A stretch of DNA of 64,000 nt from Caballeronia arationis (GTDB taxonomy: Bacteria; Pseudomonadota; Gammaproteobacteria; Burkholderiales; Burkholderiaceae), in the NCBI RefSeq assembly GCF_001544975.2, contig NZ_FCOG02000014.1, positions 62,001 to 126,000 of the forward strand, in the 5' to 3' direction. The position numbers were made by a program, and so were the translations under genes. A model generated the notes under the pieces. The model was not told the origin of the DNA. It ran no database searches and saw only the letters and a program-made list of their open reading frames with translations. The number at the start of each line of letters is the position of its first letter. The first letter of the stretch is position 1. Below are positions 19,192 through 26,575 of the stretch, one piece after another.

Positions 19192-19913
19192 TGTCCACAA
19201 CTAACGCGATGTTGAAAATCAAGGGCCTGCAGGTCAATTACGGCGGCATTCAGGCAGTCAAGGGCGTCGATCTGGAAGTCGGGCAGGGCGAACTCGTCAC
19301 GCTGATCGGCGCGAACGGCGCGGGCAAGACGACCACGATGAAGGCGATCACGGGTCTGAAGCCGTATTCGGCGGGCGACATCGAATACATGGGCCAGTCG
19401 ATCAAGGGCGTGCCGACGCATGAACTGCTCAAGCGCGGTCTCGCGATGGTGCCGGAAGGGCGCGGCATCTTCGCGCGGATGTCGATTCTGGAAAACATGC
19501 AGATGGGCGCGTACCTGCGCAACGACACCGCCGAGATCCAGAAGGATACCGATCGCATGTTCGGCTTCTTTCCGAGGCTGAAGGAACGCGCGTCGCAGTA
19601 TGCGGGGACGCTCTCGGGCGGCGAACAGCAGATGCTGGCGATGGCGCGCGCGATCATCTCGCGTCCGAAGCTGTTGCTGCTCGATGAACCGTCGATGGGT
19701 CTGTCGCCGATCATGGTCGAGAAGATCTTCGAGGTGGTGCGGGCGATCTCGGCCGAAGGCATGACGGTGCTGCTGGTCGAGCAGAACGCGCGGCTCGCGT
19801 TGCAGGCGGCCAACCGCGGCTACGTGATGGACTCCGGACTGGTGACGATGTCCGGCGACGCCAAGACGATGCTGAACGATCCGAAGGTGCGGGCGGCTTA
19901 TCTGGGCGAGTAA
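19191..19913 (+). CDS. livF: Branched-chain amino acid ABC transporter ATPase LivF
   Basis: Second ATPase of the importer. Walker A GANGAGKT is at residues 40-47, the signature is LSGGEQQ, Walker B is LLLLDEPSMGLS, and the family-specific VPEGRGIFARMS is present. It is 240 residues long, starting at the ATG that overlaps the livG stop by one base; a longer in-frame reading upstream lies inside livG. It is the last gene of the operon, which ends in the terminator at 19941. Confidence 0.96.
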   Translation: MSTTNAMLKIKGLQVNYGGIQAVKGVDLEVGQGELVTLIGANGAGKTTTMKAITGLKPYSAGDIEYMGQSIKGVPTHELLKRGLAMVPEGRGIFARMSILENMQMGAYLRNDTAEIQKDTDRMFGFFPRLKERASQYAGTLSGGEQQMLAMARAIISRPKLLLLDEPSMGLSPIMVEKIFEVVRAISAEGMTVLLVEQNARLALQAANRGYVMDSGLVTMSGDAKTMLNDPKVRAAYLGE

Positions 19914-19940
19914 TCACGCGCCACGCCGCTTCAGGTAAAA

Positions 19941-19975
19941 AACCGCATGCGCCTCAAACGCATGCGGTTTTTTTA
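19941..19975 (+). terminator. Terminator between livF and the convergent ypeA-like gene
   Basis: AACCGCATGCG (19941-19951) and CGCATGCGGTT (19959-19969) form an 11-bp perfect stem followed by T's; a run of A's before it supplies a T-tract for the opposite strand. It overlaps the 3' end of the minus-strand gene and probably works both ways. Confidence 0.92.
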
Positions 19976-20404
19976 TGCGCTTTGAAGCCGCTTGCCGAGG
20001 CTCACGACTTCATCGGCGCGATAGCCGAGTTTTGCGTAAAACGCCTGCACGTCGGATTTGCTGGTCAGTATCTGCAGGTTCACTTTCGGACATCCGCGTT
20101 TCGCCAGCTCGCGTTCCGCATGCTGGACCAGCGCGCGCCCGTACCCGTGCCGACGCATGTCCTGCGCGACGGCGAGCGAATACAGCCATCCGCGATGCCC
20201 GTCGTAACCCGCCATGATCGTGCCGATCACGCGCGCATCCACCTCGCCCACGAAGAACAGATCCGGCTGCGTCGCGAGCTTGTTCGCAATCGACAGACGC
20301 GGATCGCGTTGCGGCCTCGACGCATCCGCGTACTCGGGGAATGCTTCACGCCAGAGCGCGATCACCGGATCGGCGTCGCGCGCTTCGAACACGCGAATCT
20401 TCAC
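19973..20404 (-). CDS. GNAT acetyltransferase, YpeA-like
   Basis: Predicted N-acetyltransferase using acetyl-CoA; the substrate is unknown. The 143-residue protein resembles E. coli YpeA throughout: an opening IRVFEARDADPVIALW, the strand TIMAGYDGHRGWLY, the acetyl-CoA loop MRRHGYGRALV, then KRGCPKVNLQI and a closing LGYRADEVVSLGKRL. I choose the GTG at 20404, which overlaps the stop of the upstream aminotransferase gene (GTGA), because the family starts at this strand; upstream in-frame sequence is read-through of the aminotransferase region. The overlap implies translational coupling with the aminotransferase. Confidence 0.88.
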   Translation of the reverse strand: MKIRVFEARDADPVIALWREAFPEYADASRPQRDPRLSIANKLATQPDLFFVGEVDARVIGTIMAGYDGHRGWLYSLAVAQDMRRHGYGRALVQHAERELAKRGCPKVNLQILTSKSDVQAFYAKLGYRADEVVSLGKRLQSA

Positions 20405-21585
20405 AGCGAATCCAGCACGGAACGCAGCATCGACATCATCTGGTCGATCTCGTCCTTCGTTATGTTGAGCGCAGGCATGAAGCGCAGCAGGTTCGGACGC
20501 GCGGCGTTCAGGAGCAGGCCGTCGGGCTGCATCAGGCGCGCTTTCTCGACGATCTGCGGACCGTTGTCGGCGTCGAGCAGCAGCGCGCGCAACAGGCCTT
20601 CGCCACGTTCGCCCTTGAAGCCACGCTCTTCCGACAGTTCGAGCAGTTGCGACTTCAGATACTCGCCGCGTTCGCGCACGCCTTCGAGGAAGCCGGGCGC
20701 GGTCAGTTGCGAGATCACCGAATGGCCGACGGCCGTCATCAGCGGATTGCCGTTGTAGGTGCCGCCCTGGTCGCCGGGTTCGAAGCACGCGACTTCGGCC
20801 TTCGAGAGCAGCGCCGCGAGCGGCACGCCGCCGCCGATGCCCTTGCCGAGCGTCATGATGTCCGGCTCGACGCCCGACAGTTCGTAGGCGAAGAGCGTTC
20901 CCGCGCGGCCGCAGCCGCTCTGCACTTCATCTACGATCAAAAGCAGGTTGTGCTTCCTGGTCAGCGCGCGCAGTTGCTGCATGAATTCGCGCGTCGCGGG
21001 GATCACGCCGCCTTCGCCCTGGATCGGTTCGAGCATCACGCCGACCGTTTTCTCCGTGATGAGCCGCTCGACTGACGCGATGTCGTTCAGCTCGGCCTTC
21101 GGGAAGCCGGGCACTTGCGGCGCGTAGATGGTGTCCCAGCCGGCCTTGCCGCTCGCCGACATCGTCGCGAGCGTGCGGCCGTGGAAGCTGTGATCCAAGG
21201 TGATGATCTCGTAGGCGCCTTCCTTGAACTTGCGGCCCCACTTGCGCGCGAGCTTGATCGCGCCTTCGTTCGCTTCGGCGCCGCTGTTGGCGAAGAAGAC
21301 CTTGTCGAAGCAGCTGTGCTCGGTGAGGAGGCCCGCGAGTTGCGCCATCGGCGCGTTGTAGAACGCCGGCGACGGGTTGATCAGCGTACGCGCCTGCTTT
21401 TCCAGCGCCTCGATCATGCCGTCGTTGCAATGTCCGAGCGAATTCACGGCCCAGCCCTGGATGAAGTCCAGATAGCGCTTCCCGGTGTTGTCGTAGATCC
21501 ACGAGCCCTTGCCGTGCGTGAACACGATTTCAGGGCGGTTCGTGATGAACATCAGCGATTCGACGGGGTACTCATTGAAATTCAT
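20401..21585 (-). CDS. argD: Acetylornithine aminotransferase (class III PLP enzyme)
   Basis: Probably converts N-acetylglutamate semialdehyde to N-acetylornithine in arginine synthesis. The 394-residue protein has SGAEANE at residues 101-107, FHGRT at 134-138, Asp219 in VDEVQSG, and the PLP lysine Lys248 in TLGKGIGGG, with GGTYNGNP downstream. I use ATG 21585 (MNFNEYPVESLMF); the frame remains open for a few codons upstream. Class III aminotransferases of this length can also act on succinylornithine, ornithine or 4-aminobutyrate, so the exact substrate is inferred. It is followed by the coupled acetyltransferase gene. Confidence 0.85.
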   Translation of the reverse strand: MNFNEYPVESLMFITNRPEIVFTHGKGSWIYDNTGKRYLDFIQGWAVNSLGHCNDGMIEALEKQARTLINPSPAFYNAPMAQLAGLLTEHSCFDKVFFANSGAEANEGAIKLARKWGRKFKEGAYEIITLDHSFHGRTLATMSASGKAGWDTIYAPQVPGFPKAELNDIASVERLITEKTVGVMLEPIQGEGGVIPATREFMQQLRALTRKHNLLLIVDEVQSGCGRAGTLFAYELSGVEPDIMTLGKGIGGGVPLAALLSKAEVACFEPGDQGGTYNGNPLMTAVGHSVISQLTAPGFLEGVRERGEYLKSQLLELSEERGFKGERGEGLLRALLLDADNGPQIVEKARLMQPDGLLLNAARPNLLRFMPALNITKDEIDQMMSMLRSVLDSL

Positions 21586-21640
21586 GACAGCGGGCTCCAC
21601 GAGAGCGACAGCGAGGGTTAAAAAAAGGGTGTCGGAAAAA

Positions 21641-21668
21641 ACAAAAAGCCACGGTATCCCGTGGCTTC
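21641..21668 (-). terminator. Terminator on the minus strand upstream of argD
   Basis: GCCACGG (21648-21654) and CCGTGGC (21659-21665) form a stem with a four-base loop; the A-run at 21643-21647 gives a T-tract on the minus strand. It probably ends the transcript of the reductase gene at 21863-22894, about 200 bp downstream of that gene's stop. Confidence 0.75.
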
Positions 21669-21862
21669 ATTTCGTGCGCATCGATCAAGACATGAGCGCG
21701 AGTCCGTGACGAGCCAGCGGCATCCCTAGGGAAGCGGCGAGCGGCGACGTCGGAGGCTGGTCTGGATTTCGATCATTCGCGAAGGATACGATACGAGGTT
21801 TGTGCGTGTAAACCGTGCAGCGCGGATTTTTTGGCCGCGCCGCTCACGGCGAACCATTGCTG

Positions 21863-22894
21863 TCAGACCGGATGTGCGAGATCGGCGGCGCTCGTGAACG
21901 AGTCCGCGTAGAACTCGTCTTCCGGCAGCCGGTGATGATTCGTGAAATCGCGCTGGGCCGATTCCACCATCACCGGCGCACCGCACGCGTACACCTGATA
22001 CGCGCTCAAGTCTGGCAGATCCTCGATGACAGCGCGATGAACGAAGCCCGTACGGCCGGTCCAGGCATCGTCGGCGTCGGGTTCGGAAAGCACCGGCACG
22101 AAGCTGAAGTTCGGCACTTCCTTCGCCCATTGCTCGGCGAGGTCCATCATGTACAGGTCCTTCTTGCGGCGACCGCCCCAGTAGAGCGTCATCGGGCGAC
22201 CGAGATTCTTGAACGTCGCATGCTCGATGATCGCCTTGATCGGCGCGAAGCCCGTGCCCGATGCGAGCAGCACGATCGGCTTGTCCGAATCCTCGCGCAG
22301 GAAGAACGTGCCGAGCGGGCCTTCGAAACGCAGGATGTCGCGCTCCTTCATCGCGCCGAACACGTGGTCCGTGAACGTGCCGCCGGGCATGTGGCGGATG
22401 TGCAGTTCGAGCGGGCCCTCGTGATGCGGCGGGCTCGCCATCGAATAGCTGCGGCGCTTGCCGTCCTTCAGGATGAATTCGATGTACTGGCCGGCGAGAT
22501 ACTGCAGGCGCTCGTTGGCGGGCAATTGCAGCTTCAGCTCGACCACATCGTCGGCGCGGCGGGCGAGCGCGTTGACCCGGCACGGCAGCTTCTTCACCTG
22601 CACGTCGCCGACGCCGGCCACTTCGCGCACGTCGATCTCGAGGTCGGTCTGCGCGGTCGCGCAGCAAAAGAGCGCCATGCCGCGGGTCTTCTCGTCGTTG
22701 GACAGCGCCGACGACGAATGCGGCGCCTGCTCGACCTCGCCGCTCACCACCGTGCCCTTGCACGACCCGCACGCGCCGTTCTTGCAGCCGTACGGCAGGC
22801 CGATGCCCTGACGCAGGGCGGCGATCAGCACCGCTTCGTCGGGTTCTACTTGAAACTGTCGGCCGCTTTGCCGGAGCGTTACGTTGAAAGCCAT
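21863..22894 (-). CDS. 2Fe-2S/FAD/NAD(P)H oxidoreductase, AscD-like
   Basis: Single-chain electron transfer reductase. An N-terminal plant-type ferredoxin domain has Cys37, Cys42, Cys45 and Cys77 in CKNGACGSCKG and FCCAT; the FAD domain has RSYSMASPP, and the NAD(P)H domain has LLASGTGFAPIKA and YACGAP. The 343-residue layout matches CDP-6-deoxy-delta-3,4-glucoseen reductase, and homologues in this group are usually annotated that way, but no deoxysugar genes are nearby. It could equally be a reductase for a dioxygenase or desaturase. It is divergent from the SDR gene, and a terminator lies downstream. Confidence 0.85.
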   Translation of the reverse strand: MAFNVTLRQSGRQFQVEPDEAVLIAALRQGIGLPYGCKNGACGSCKGTVVSGEVEQAPHSSSALSNDEKTRGMALFCCATAQTDLEIDVREVAGVGDVQVKKLPCRVNALARRADDVVELKLQLPANERLQYLAGQYIEFILKDGKRRSYSMASPPHHEGPLELHIRHMPGGTFTDHVFGAMKERDILRFEGPLGTFFLREDSDKPIVLLASGTGFAPIKAIIEHATFKNLGRPMTLYWGGRRKKDLYMMDLAEQWAKEVPNFSFVPVLSEPDADDAWTGRTGFVHRAVIEDLPDLSAYQVYACGAPVMVESAQRDFTNHHRLPEDEFYADSFTSAADLAHPV

Positions 22895-22990
22895 AGATCG
22901 TTATGTGTTGGGTGTGTCGAATACGTGTTTCATCGGCATGGAGCGCGACGTGCCTGCGCTGCGTGCCGCATGAGCTTCGCATGCCGCGGC

Positions 22991-22996
22991 TACAAT
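22991..22996 (+). promoter_or_regulatory. Candidate -10 element of a leaderless promoter for the SDR gene
   Basis: TACAAT is followed by six bases and the ATG at 23003. No Shine-Dalgarno is present. The spacing is identical to that before purN and cobU. I found no good -35 at the expected distance. Confidence 0.42.
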
Positions 22997-23002
22997 CACA
23001 GC

Positions 23003-24055
23003 ATGATTGCCACTCGAAACCTGCGCCGTGCGCGTGTCCTGATCGTCGGCTGCGGCGATGTCGGGATGCGCGCCGTGCCGCTCTTCACGAAGCGGGCGGC
23101 AGCGCCTCGCGTGATCGCGCTCACGAGCCATCCGGAACGCGTCGCCGAACTGCGCGCGGCGGGCACGACGCCGATCGTCGGCGATCTCGATGACCGTGCG
23201 AGCCTTGCACGGCTCGCGGGCCTCTCGTCGACCGTGCTGCATCTCGCGCCGCCGCAGAAGGAAGGCGACGGCGATCGCCGCACACGGGCGCTCATTGCCA
23301 CGCTTTCCGCGAAACGACGCAGCGTCTCGCGTGGCGCGGTGGGCGCCGTGGCGCCGCATCGCGCGTGGCGCGCACGGCTTCGCGCGAGGACTGAAAACAG
23401 ATCGGCGCGCGCGCAAAACCCCGCCAGAACAGCGCCCATTGTACCTGACGGACCTTTCGCGACCGTGCGCCGCCGCCCGCCGATCCGGCTCGTCTATGCG
23501 AGTACGACGGGCGTCTATGGCGATTGCGGAGGAGCGCTGATCGACGAAACGCGGCCGGTACGCCCGGAGAACGCGCGCGCGAAGCGCCGGGTGTCGGCCG
23601 AGTCGCAAGTGCGGCGCGCCGCCGTGCGGGGCGATTGGCGCGTTTCCATCGTGCGGATTCCGGGCATCTATGCGGCGAACCGCCTGCCGCTCGCGCGCAT
23701 CGAAAGGGGTATGCCGGCGCTCATCGCGAGCGAGGACGTCTTCACGAATCACATTCACGCCGACGACCTCGCCGCCATTCTCGTGCGCGCGATCCGGCGC
23801 GCGAAGCCGCAGCGCGCGATCCACGCGACGGACGAAACCGACCTGCCGATGGGAGATTATTTCGATCGCGTCGCGGACGCGAAGGGCATGCCGCGCGTGC
23901 CGCGCATCACGCGGGAAGCCGCCGAGGCGCAACTCGAGCCGTTGACGCTTTCGTTCATGCGCGAGTCGCGCCGCCTGACCAACACGCGGCTCAAGCGCGA
24001 ACTCGGTTACGTGTTGCGCTATCCGACCGTCGACGACTTCCTTCGCGCTAGATGA
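23003..24055 (+). CDS. NAD(P)-binding SDR / epimerase-like protein
   Basis: Member of the extended short-chain dehydrogenase superfamily, closest in style to the YeeZ-like proteins; no reaction can be assigned. The nucleotide-binding glycine motif VLIVGCGDVG is at about residues 13-22, and the central strand is RLVYASTTGVYGDCGG. The usual YxxxK pair is not visible. Between HLAPPQKEGDGDRRTRALIATL and RLVYASTT there is an Arg/Ala-rich insertion of roughly 60 residues that breaks the fold. I start at ATG 23003 because upstream in-frame sequence is antisense to the reductase gene. It ends 8 bp inside the small convergent membrane-protein gene. Confidence 0.8.
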   Translation: MIATRNLRRARVLIVGCGDVGMRAVPLFTKRAAAPRVIALTSHPERVAELRAAGTTPIVGDLDDRASLARLAGLSSTVLHLAPPQKEGDGDRRTRALIATLSAKRRSVSRGAVGAVAPHRAWRARLRARTENRSARAQNPARTAPIVPDGPFATVRRRPPIRLVYASTTGVYGDCGGALIDETRPVRPENARAKRRVSAESQVRRAAVRGDWRVSIVRIPGIYAANRLPLARIERGMPALIASEDVFTNHIHADDLAAILVRAIRRAKPQRAIHATDETDLPMGDYFDRVADAKGMPRVPRITREAAEAQLEPLTLSFMRESRRLTNTRLKRELGYVLRYPTVDDFLRAR

Positions 24056-24224
24056 GCGCAGGGATCGTCTCCAGCAGCACGAAGCAAAGCAAGGCACCGA
24101 TCAGCGCGCCGATGAGGTTCGGCTCGTACTTGTGTCGCATATGCATGGCGACAAGCAAAGCGCCGATCAGGACTGCGCTCAGCGCGACGAACGCCACGAG
24201 CGCGACGGTCATGTGGGAGCCCAT
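24048..24224 (-). CDS. Small hydrophobic membrane protein, 58 residues
   Basis: I do not recognise this gene. It encodes MGSHMTVALVAFVALSAVLI, then a second hydrophobic stretch after a short polar turn MHMRHKYEPN, ending LLETIPALI. This predicts two membrane helices joined by a basic loop. The ATG is preceded at 5 bp by AGGAGG, one of the strongest Shine-Dalgarno sequences in the window, which is the main reason to believe it. Its 3' end overlaps the convergent SDR gene by 8 bp. The three-residue run SHM has no significance. No neighbour suggests a role. Confidence 0.72.
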   Translation of the reverse strand: MGSHMTVALVAFVALSAVLIGALLVAMHMRHKYEPNLIGALIGALLCFVLLETIPALI

Positions 24225-24404
24225 GATGCCCTCCTGCCTTTTTTGATAGTCGTTATTCAGCTACCCGTTAGACAAGTATAAGAGTCCGCCGGCGAGAAGG
24301 CATGCTGCGCCGCAGCGTATGCTGCTAGGTGCTTTTACGGACTTGCATGACCGTTCGTTCGTTTCGAGCGGGCGCGGGGACGCCGACGCACCGTCTTGTC
24401 GCGG

Positions 24405-25112
24405 CTATTCGCGTCGCAGCGCCGCGAGTTCGGGTTCGTCGAGCCAGCACCAAGTACCTTCGGCCAGCGTCGCGGGCAGCGCGAAGCCGCCAATCCGTTC
24501 GCGATGCAGCTTTTCCACCCGGTTGCCGGCGGCCGCGACCATCCGCTTCACCTGGTGATACTTGCCTTCCAGAACGCTCAGTTCCAGCAGATGGTCGTCG
24601 CGCCGAACTGCCGCGAGCGCCGCGCTCGGATCCGATTCGCCGTGCAGCAGCACGCCCTCGGAGAGCGCGGCGAGTTGCGCTTCGTCGAGCGGATGGCGCG
24701 TCGTCGCGAGATAGACCTTCGGCACCTTGCGCTTGGGCGACGTGAAGGCGTGGACGAACGCGCCGTCGTCGGAGAGGAGCAGAAGGCCGGTCGTGTCCTG
24801 ATCGAGCCGGCCAACGCATTGCACGCCGCGCGTCGTCAACTGGGGCGGCAGCAGATGGAACACGCTCAGATGATGCTGCGGATCGCGCGAGCACTCGTAG
24901 CCCTCGGGCTTGTTCAGCGCCAGATAGGCCTTTTCGCGATACCGCCACGATTTGCCGTCGACTTCGAAATCGAGCGTCGGCGTCAGCGGAAAATCCGCGT
25001 CGGGGTCCGTGCAGAGGGCGCCCGCGACCCGCACGCGACCGTCCGCGACGATGCCCCGGCACTGGCGGCGCGTGCCGAAACCCTGGGAAAAGAGAATGCG
25101 TTCGAGATCCAT
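24405..25112 (-). CDS. rsuA: Ribosomal small-subunit pseudouridine synthase A
   Basis: Makes pseudouridine in 16S rRNA (position 516 in E. coli). The N-terminal S4-like RNA-binding domain starts MDLERILFSQGFGTRRQCR, and the catalytic motif GRLDQDTTGLLLL places the catalytic aspartate at residue 104, followed by KVYLATTRHPL and GKYHQVKRMV. I choose ATG 25112 over the upstream ATG 25139 because the latter lies inside a TTAAAAT that looks like a -10 element for this gene. The length is then 235 residues. It stands alone, with about 180 bp to the small membrane-protein gene. Confidence 0.93.
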   Translation of the reverse strand: MDLERILFSQGFGTRRQCRGIVADGRVRVAGALCTDPDADFPLTPTLDFEVDGKSWRYREKAYLALNKPEGYECSRDPQHHLSVFHLLPPQLTTRGVQCVGRLDQDTTGLLLLSDDGAFVHAFTSPKRKVPKVYLATTRHPLDEAQLAALSEGVLLHGESDPSAALAAVRRDDHLLELSVLEGKYHQVKRMVAAAGNRVEKLHRERIGGFALPATLAEGTWCWLDEPELAALRRE

Positions 25113-25189
25113 CGGAAGCGTCGGGAGTGAGTCGCGCATTTTAACAATGCGTCGGCCCCGGGCGGCCGGATGAACCAGGACGAAAAAGA

Positions 25190-25267
25190 ACGCGCCGCCC
25201 GGTAAGCAGGCGGCGCGTCAGGGGCATTGTGCAGCGGATTCTGACGGCGAATCCGCTGCAGTGCCCC
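25190..25267 (-). terminator. Tandem hairpins downstream of the TIGR03118 gene
   Basis: The first transcribed hairpin (on the minus strand) pairs GCAGCGGATT (25231-25240) with AATCCGCTGC (25250-25259) inside an outer GGGGCA/TGCCCC pairing (25221-25226 with 25262-25267). The second pairs ACGCGCCGCC (25190-25199) with GGCGGCGCGT (25209-25218) and is followed on the minus strand by a T-rich tract. Together they form a strong terminator. Confidence 0.75.
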
Positions 25268-25299
25268 GGGGGAAACCATCGAAACCGCCGTCCGCCTCG

Positions 25300-26403
25300 T
25301 TACTGCATGTCGAGCCGGCCATACACGCCGTCGGCTTCGTCGTTCGGGCCGGCCGCGAAGAAGAGCGTGTTGGTGGGTTGGGCGTTGAGTCCGTTGCCGA
25401 ACGCGATGCCCCAGAGGCCGGACTGCGCGAATGTCGAACCGTCCGGATTCGTCACCGTGCCGACAAGCTTTCCGCTCGTCGGGTCGAACGCCTGGATGGT
25501 GCCGTCGCCGAAATTGCCGATGAGTATGTCGTTGGAGAGGGTCCCGAAGTTGCCCGGCGCCTGCGTGACGCCCCACGGCGCGTTGAGTTGCGAAACGTGG
25601 TCGAGCCGCTGCAGCAGATGCCCGTCCGTATCGAACACGTCGACGAAACCGAGCCCCGCGCCCGCTACGTCGTCGTGCGCGTCCGCGTCCTGTTGCGCGT
25701 AGGTCACGTAGAGCTTCTGGGCGATCGCCTGAATGCCGAAGGGCGCGAAATTGCCGGGTATCTGCGAATCCTGGAACGCGCCCGCGAGCGTGACTTTCTG
25801 GAACGCGTTGTCGAACACGTCGATGCGGTTGTTATGGAAATCGGTCGCGTAGAGCCGCTGGCCGGTCGACGCAGTCGCGATCGCGAGGCCCTTGTAGACG
25901 GCGCCCGCCGCGCTGGAATCCGACACGGTGATGGCGTGCGTCAGATCGACGGCCGGCGACCACGCGGTGACCGACCCGCCTTCGCCGACGAAAATGAACG
26001 CCGCCGCGCCCGTTTTGCCCGCCTGCGACACCATGAAATCCGTGGTGCTGCCGTTGAACACGATGCCCGTCGGGCTGGCGGGGCCGGATGCGGTCGCGGG
26101 AATCGCCACGACGAGCGATTGCACGACGCCGTTACCGTCGTAGAGCGTGGCCGTCTGGGTGCCGTTGTTCGCGACCCACACGAAGCCCTTCGGGTTGAAC
26201 GCGACGCCCCAGGCGTTCTTCAGATTCGGGTCCGTGTGCGCCGCGGCGACCGCGCCGTCGGAGACGAGCATCGTCGATTTGAAGCGCGTTGCCGTCGGGC
26301 CGTTGTCGGAACCGCCGCACGAGGCGAGACCCGACAGGGCCGCCACCGCGGCCATCGATGCGATGAGGATCATCGCACGCGCGCGCATCGCTGCTGGTTT
26401 CAT
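25300..26403 (-). CDS. TIGR03118-family lipoprotein (beta-propeller-like)
   Basis: Secreted protein of unknown function. The N-terminus is a lipoprotein signal with the lipobox LASC (Leu26 to Cys29), followed by a short GGSDNG spacer. The mature 339 residues contain repeated blade-like units such as NAWGVAFNPKGFVWVANNGT, LYATDFHNNRIDVFD, ILIGNFGDGTIQAFDP and GLWGIAFGNG, which I read as NHL/SMP-30-type propeller repeats. I start at ATG 26403 because it leads directly into the signal peptide and has AGGGAG upstream. No neighbour indicates a substrate. Confidence 0.85.
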   Translation of the reverse strand: MKPAAMRARAMILIASMAAVAALSGLASCGGSDNGPTATRFKSTMLVSDGAVAAAHTDPNLKNAWGVAFNPKGFVWVANNGTQTATLYDGNGVVQSLVVAIPATASGPASPTGIVFNGSTTDFMVSQAGKTGAAAFIFVGEGGSVTAWSPAVDLTHAITVSDSSAAGAVYKGLAIATASTGQRLYATDFHNNRIDVFDNAFQKVTLAGAFQDSQIPGNFAPFGIQAIAQKLYVTYAQQDADAHDDVAGAGLGFVDVFDTDGHLLQRLDHVSQLNAPWGVTQAPGNFGTLSNDILIGNFGDGTIQAFDPTSGKLVGTVTNPDGSTFAQSGLWGIAFGNGLNAQPTNTLFFAAGPNDEADGVYGRLDMQ

Positions 26404-26575
26404 GATGACGACTCCCTGGCGCGAGGCGCGCCCGTAGTTGTGTGTCGTCATCTCTAAACGGACGCCGGGCGGGGCTTATTCCGGTGCGGCGGGATATTCG
26501 CTCGGTGCGGTGCGGCGCAAACCGGATGCGAGGCAGGCGGGGTTTGCGAAGCGGCGCGTCACTGACGCGCTCGCT

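Noticed and set aside
16303..19200. 965-codon minus-strand frame opposite livH-livM-livG
   Set aside because: His/Arg/Asp-rich shadow of the well-supported liv genes on the plus strand.
24222..24224. SHM residues at the start of the small membrane protein resembling an expression-tag remnant
   Set aside because: Coincidence; the surrounding DNA is native high-GC chromosome with no vector sequence.
24052..24246. Plus-strand 64-codon frame antisense to the small membrane protein
   Set aside because: No Shine-Dalgarno and no protein-like composition; the minus-strand frame has AGGAGG and a coherent two-helix pattern.
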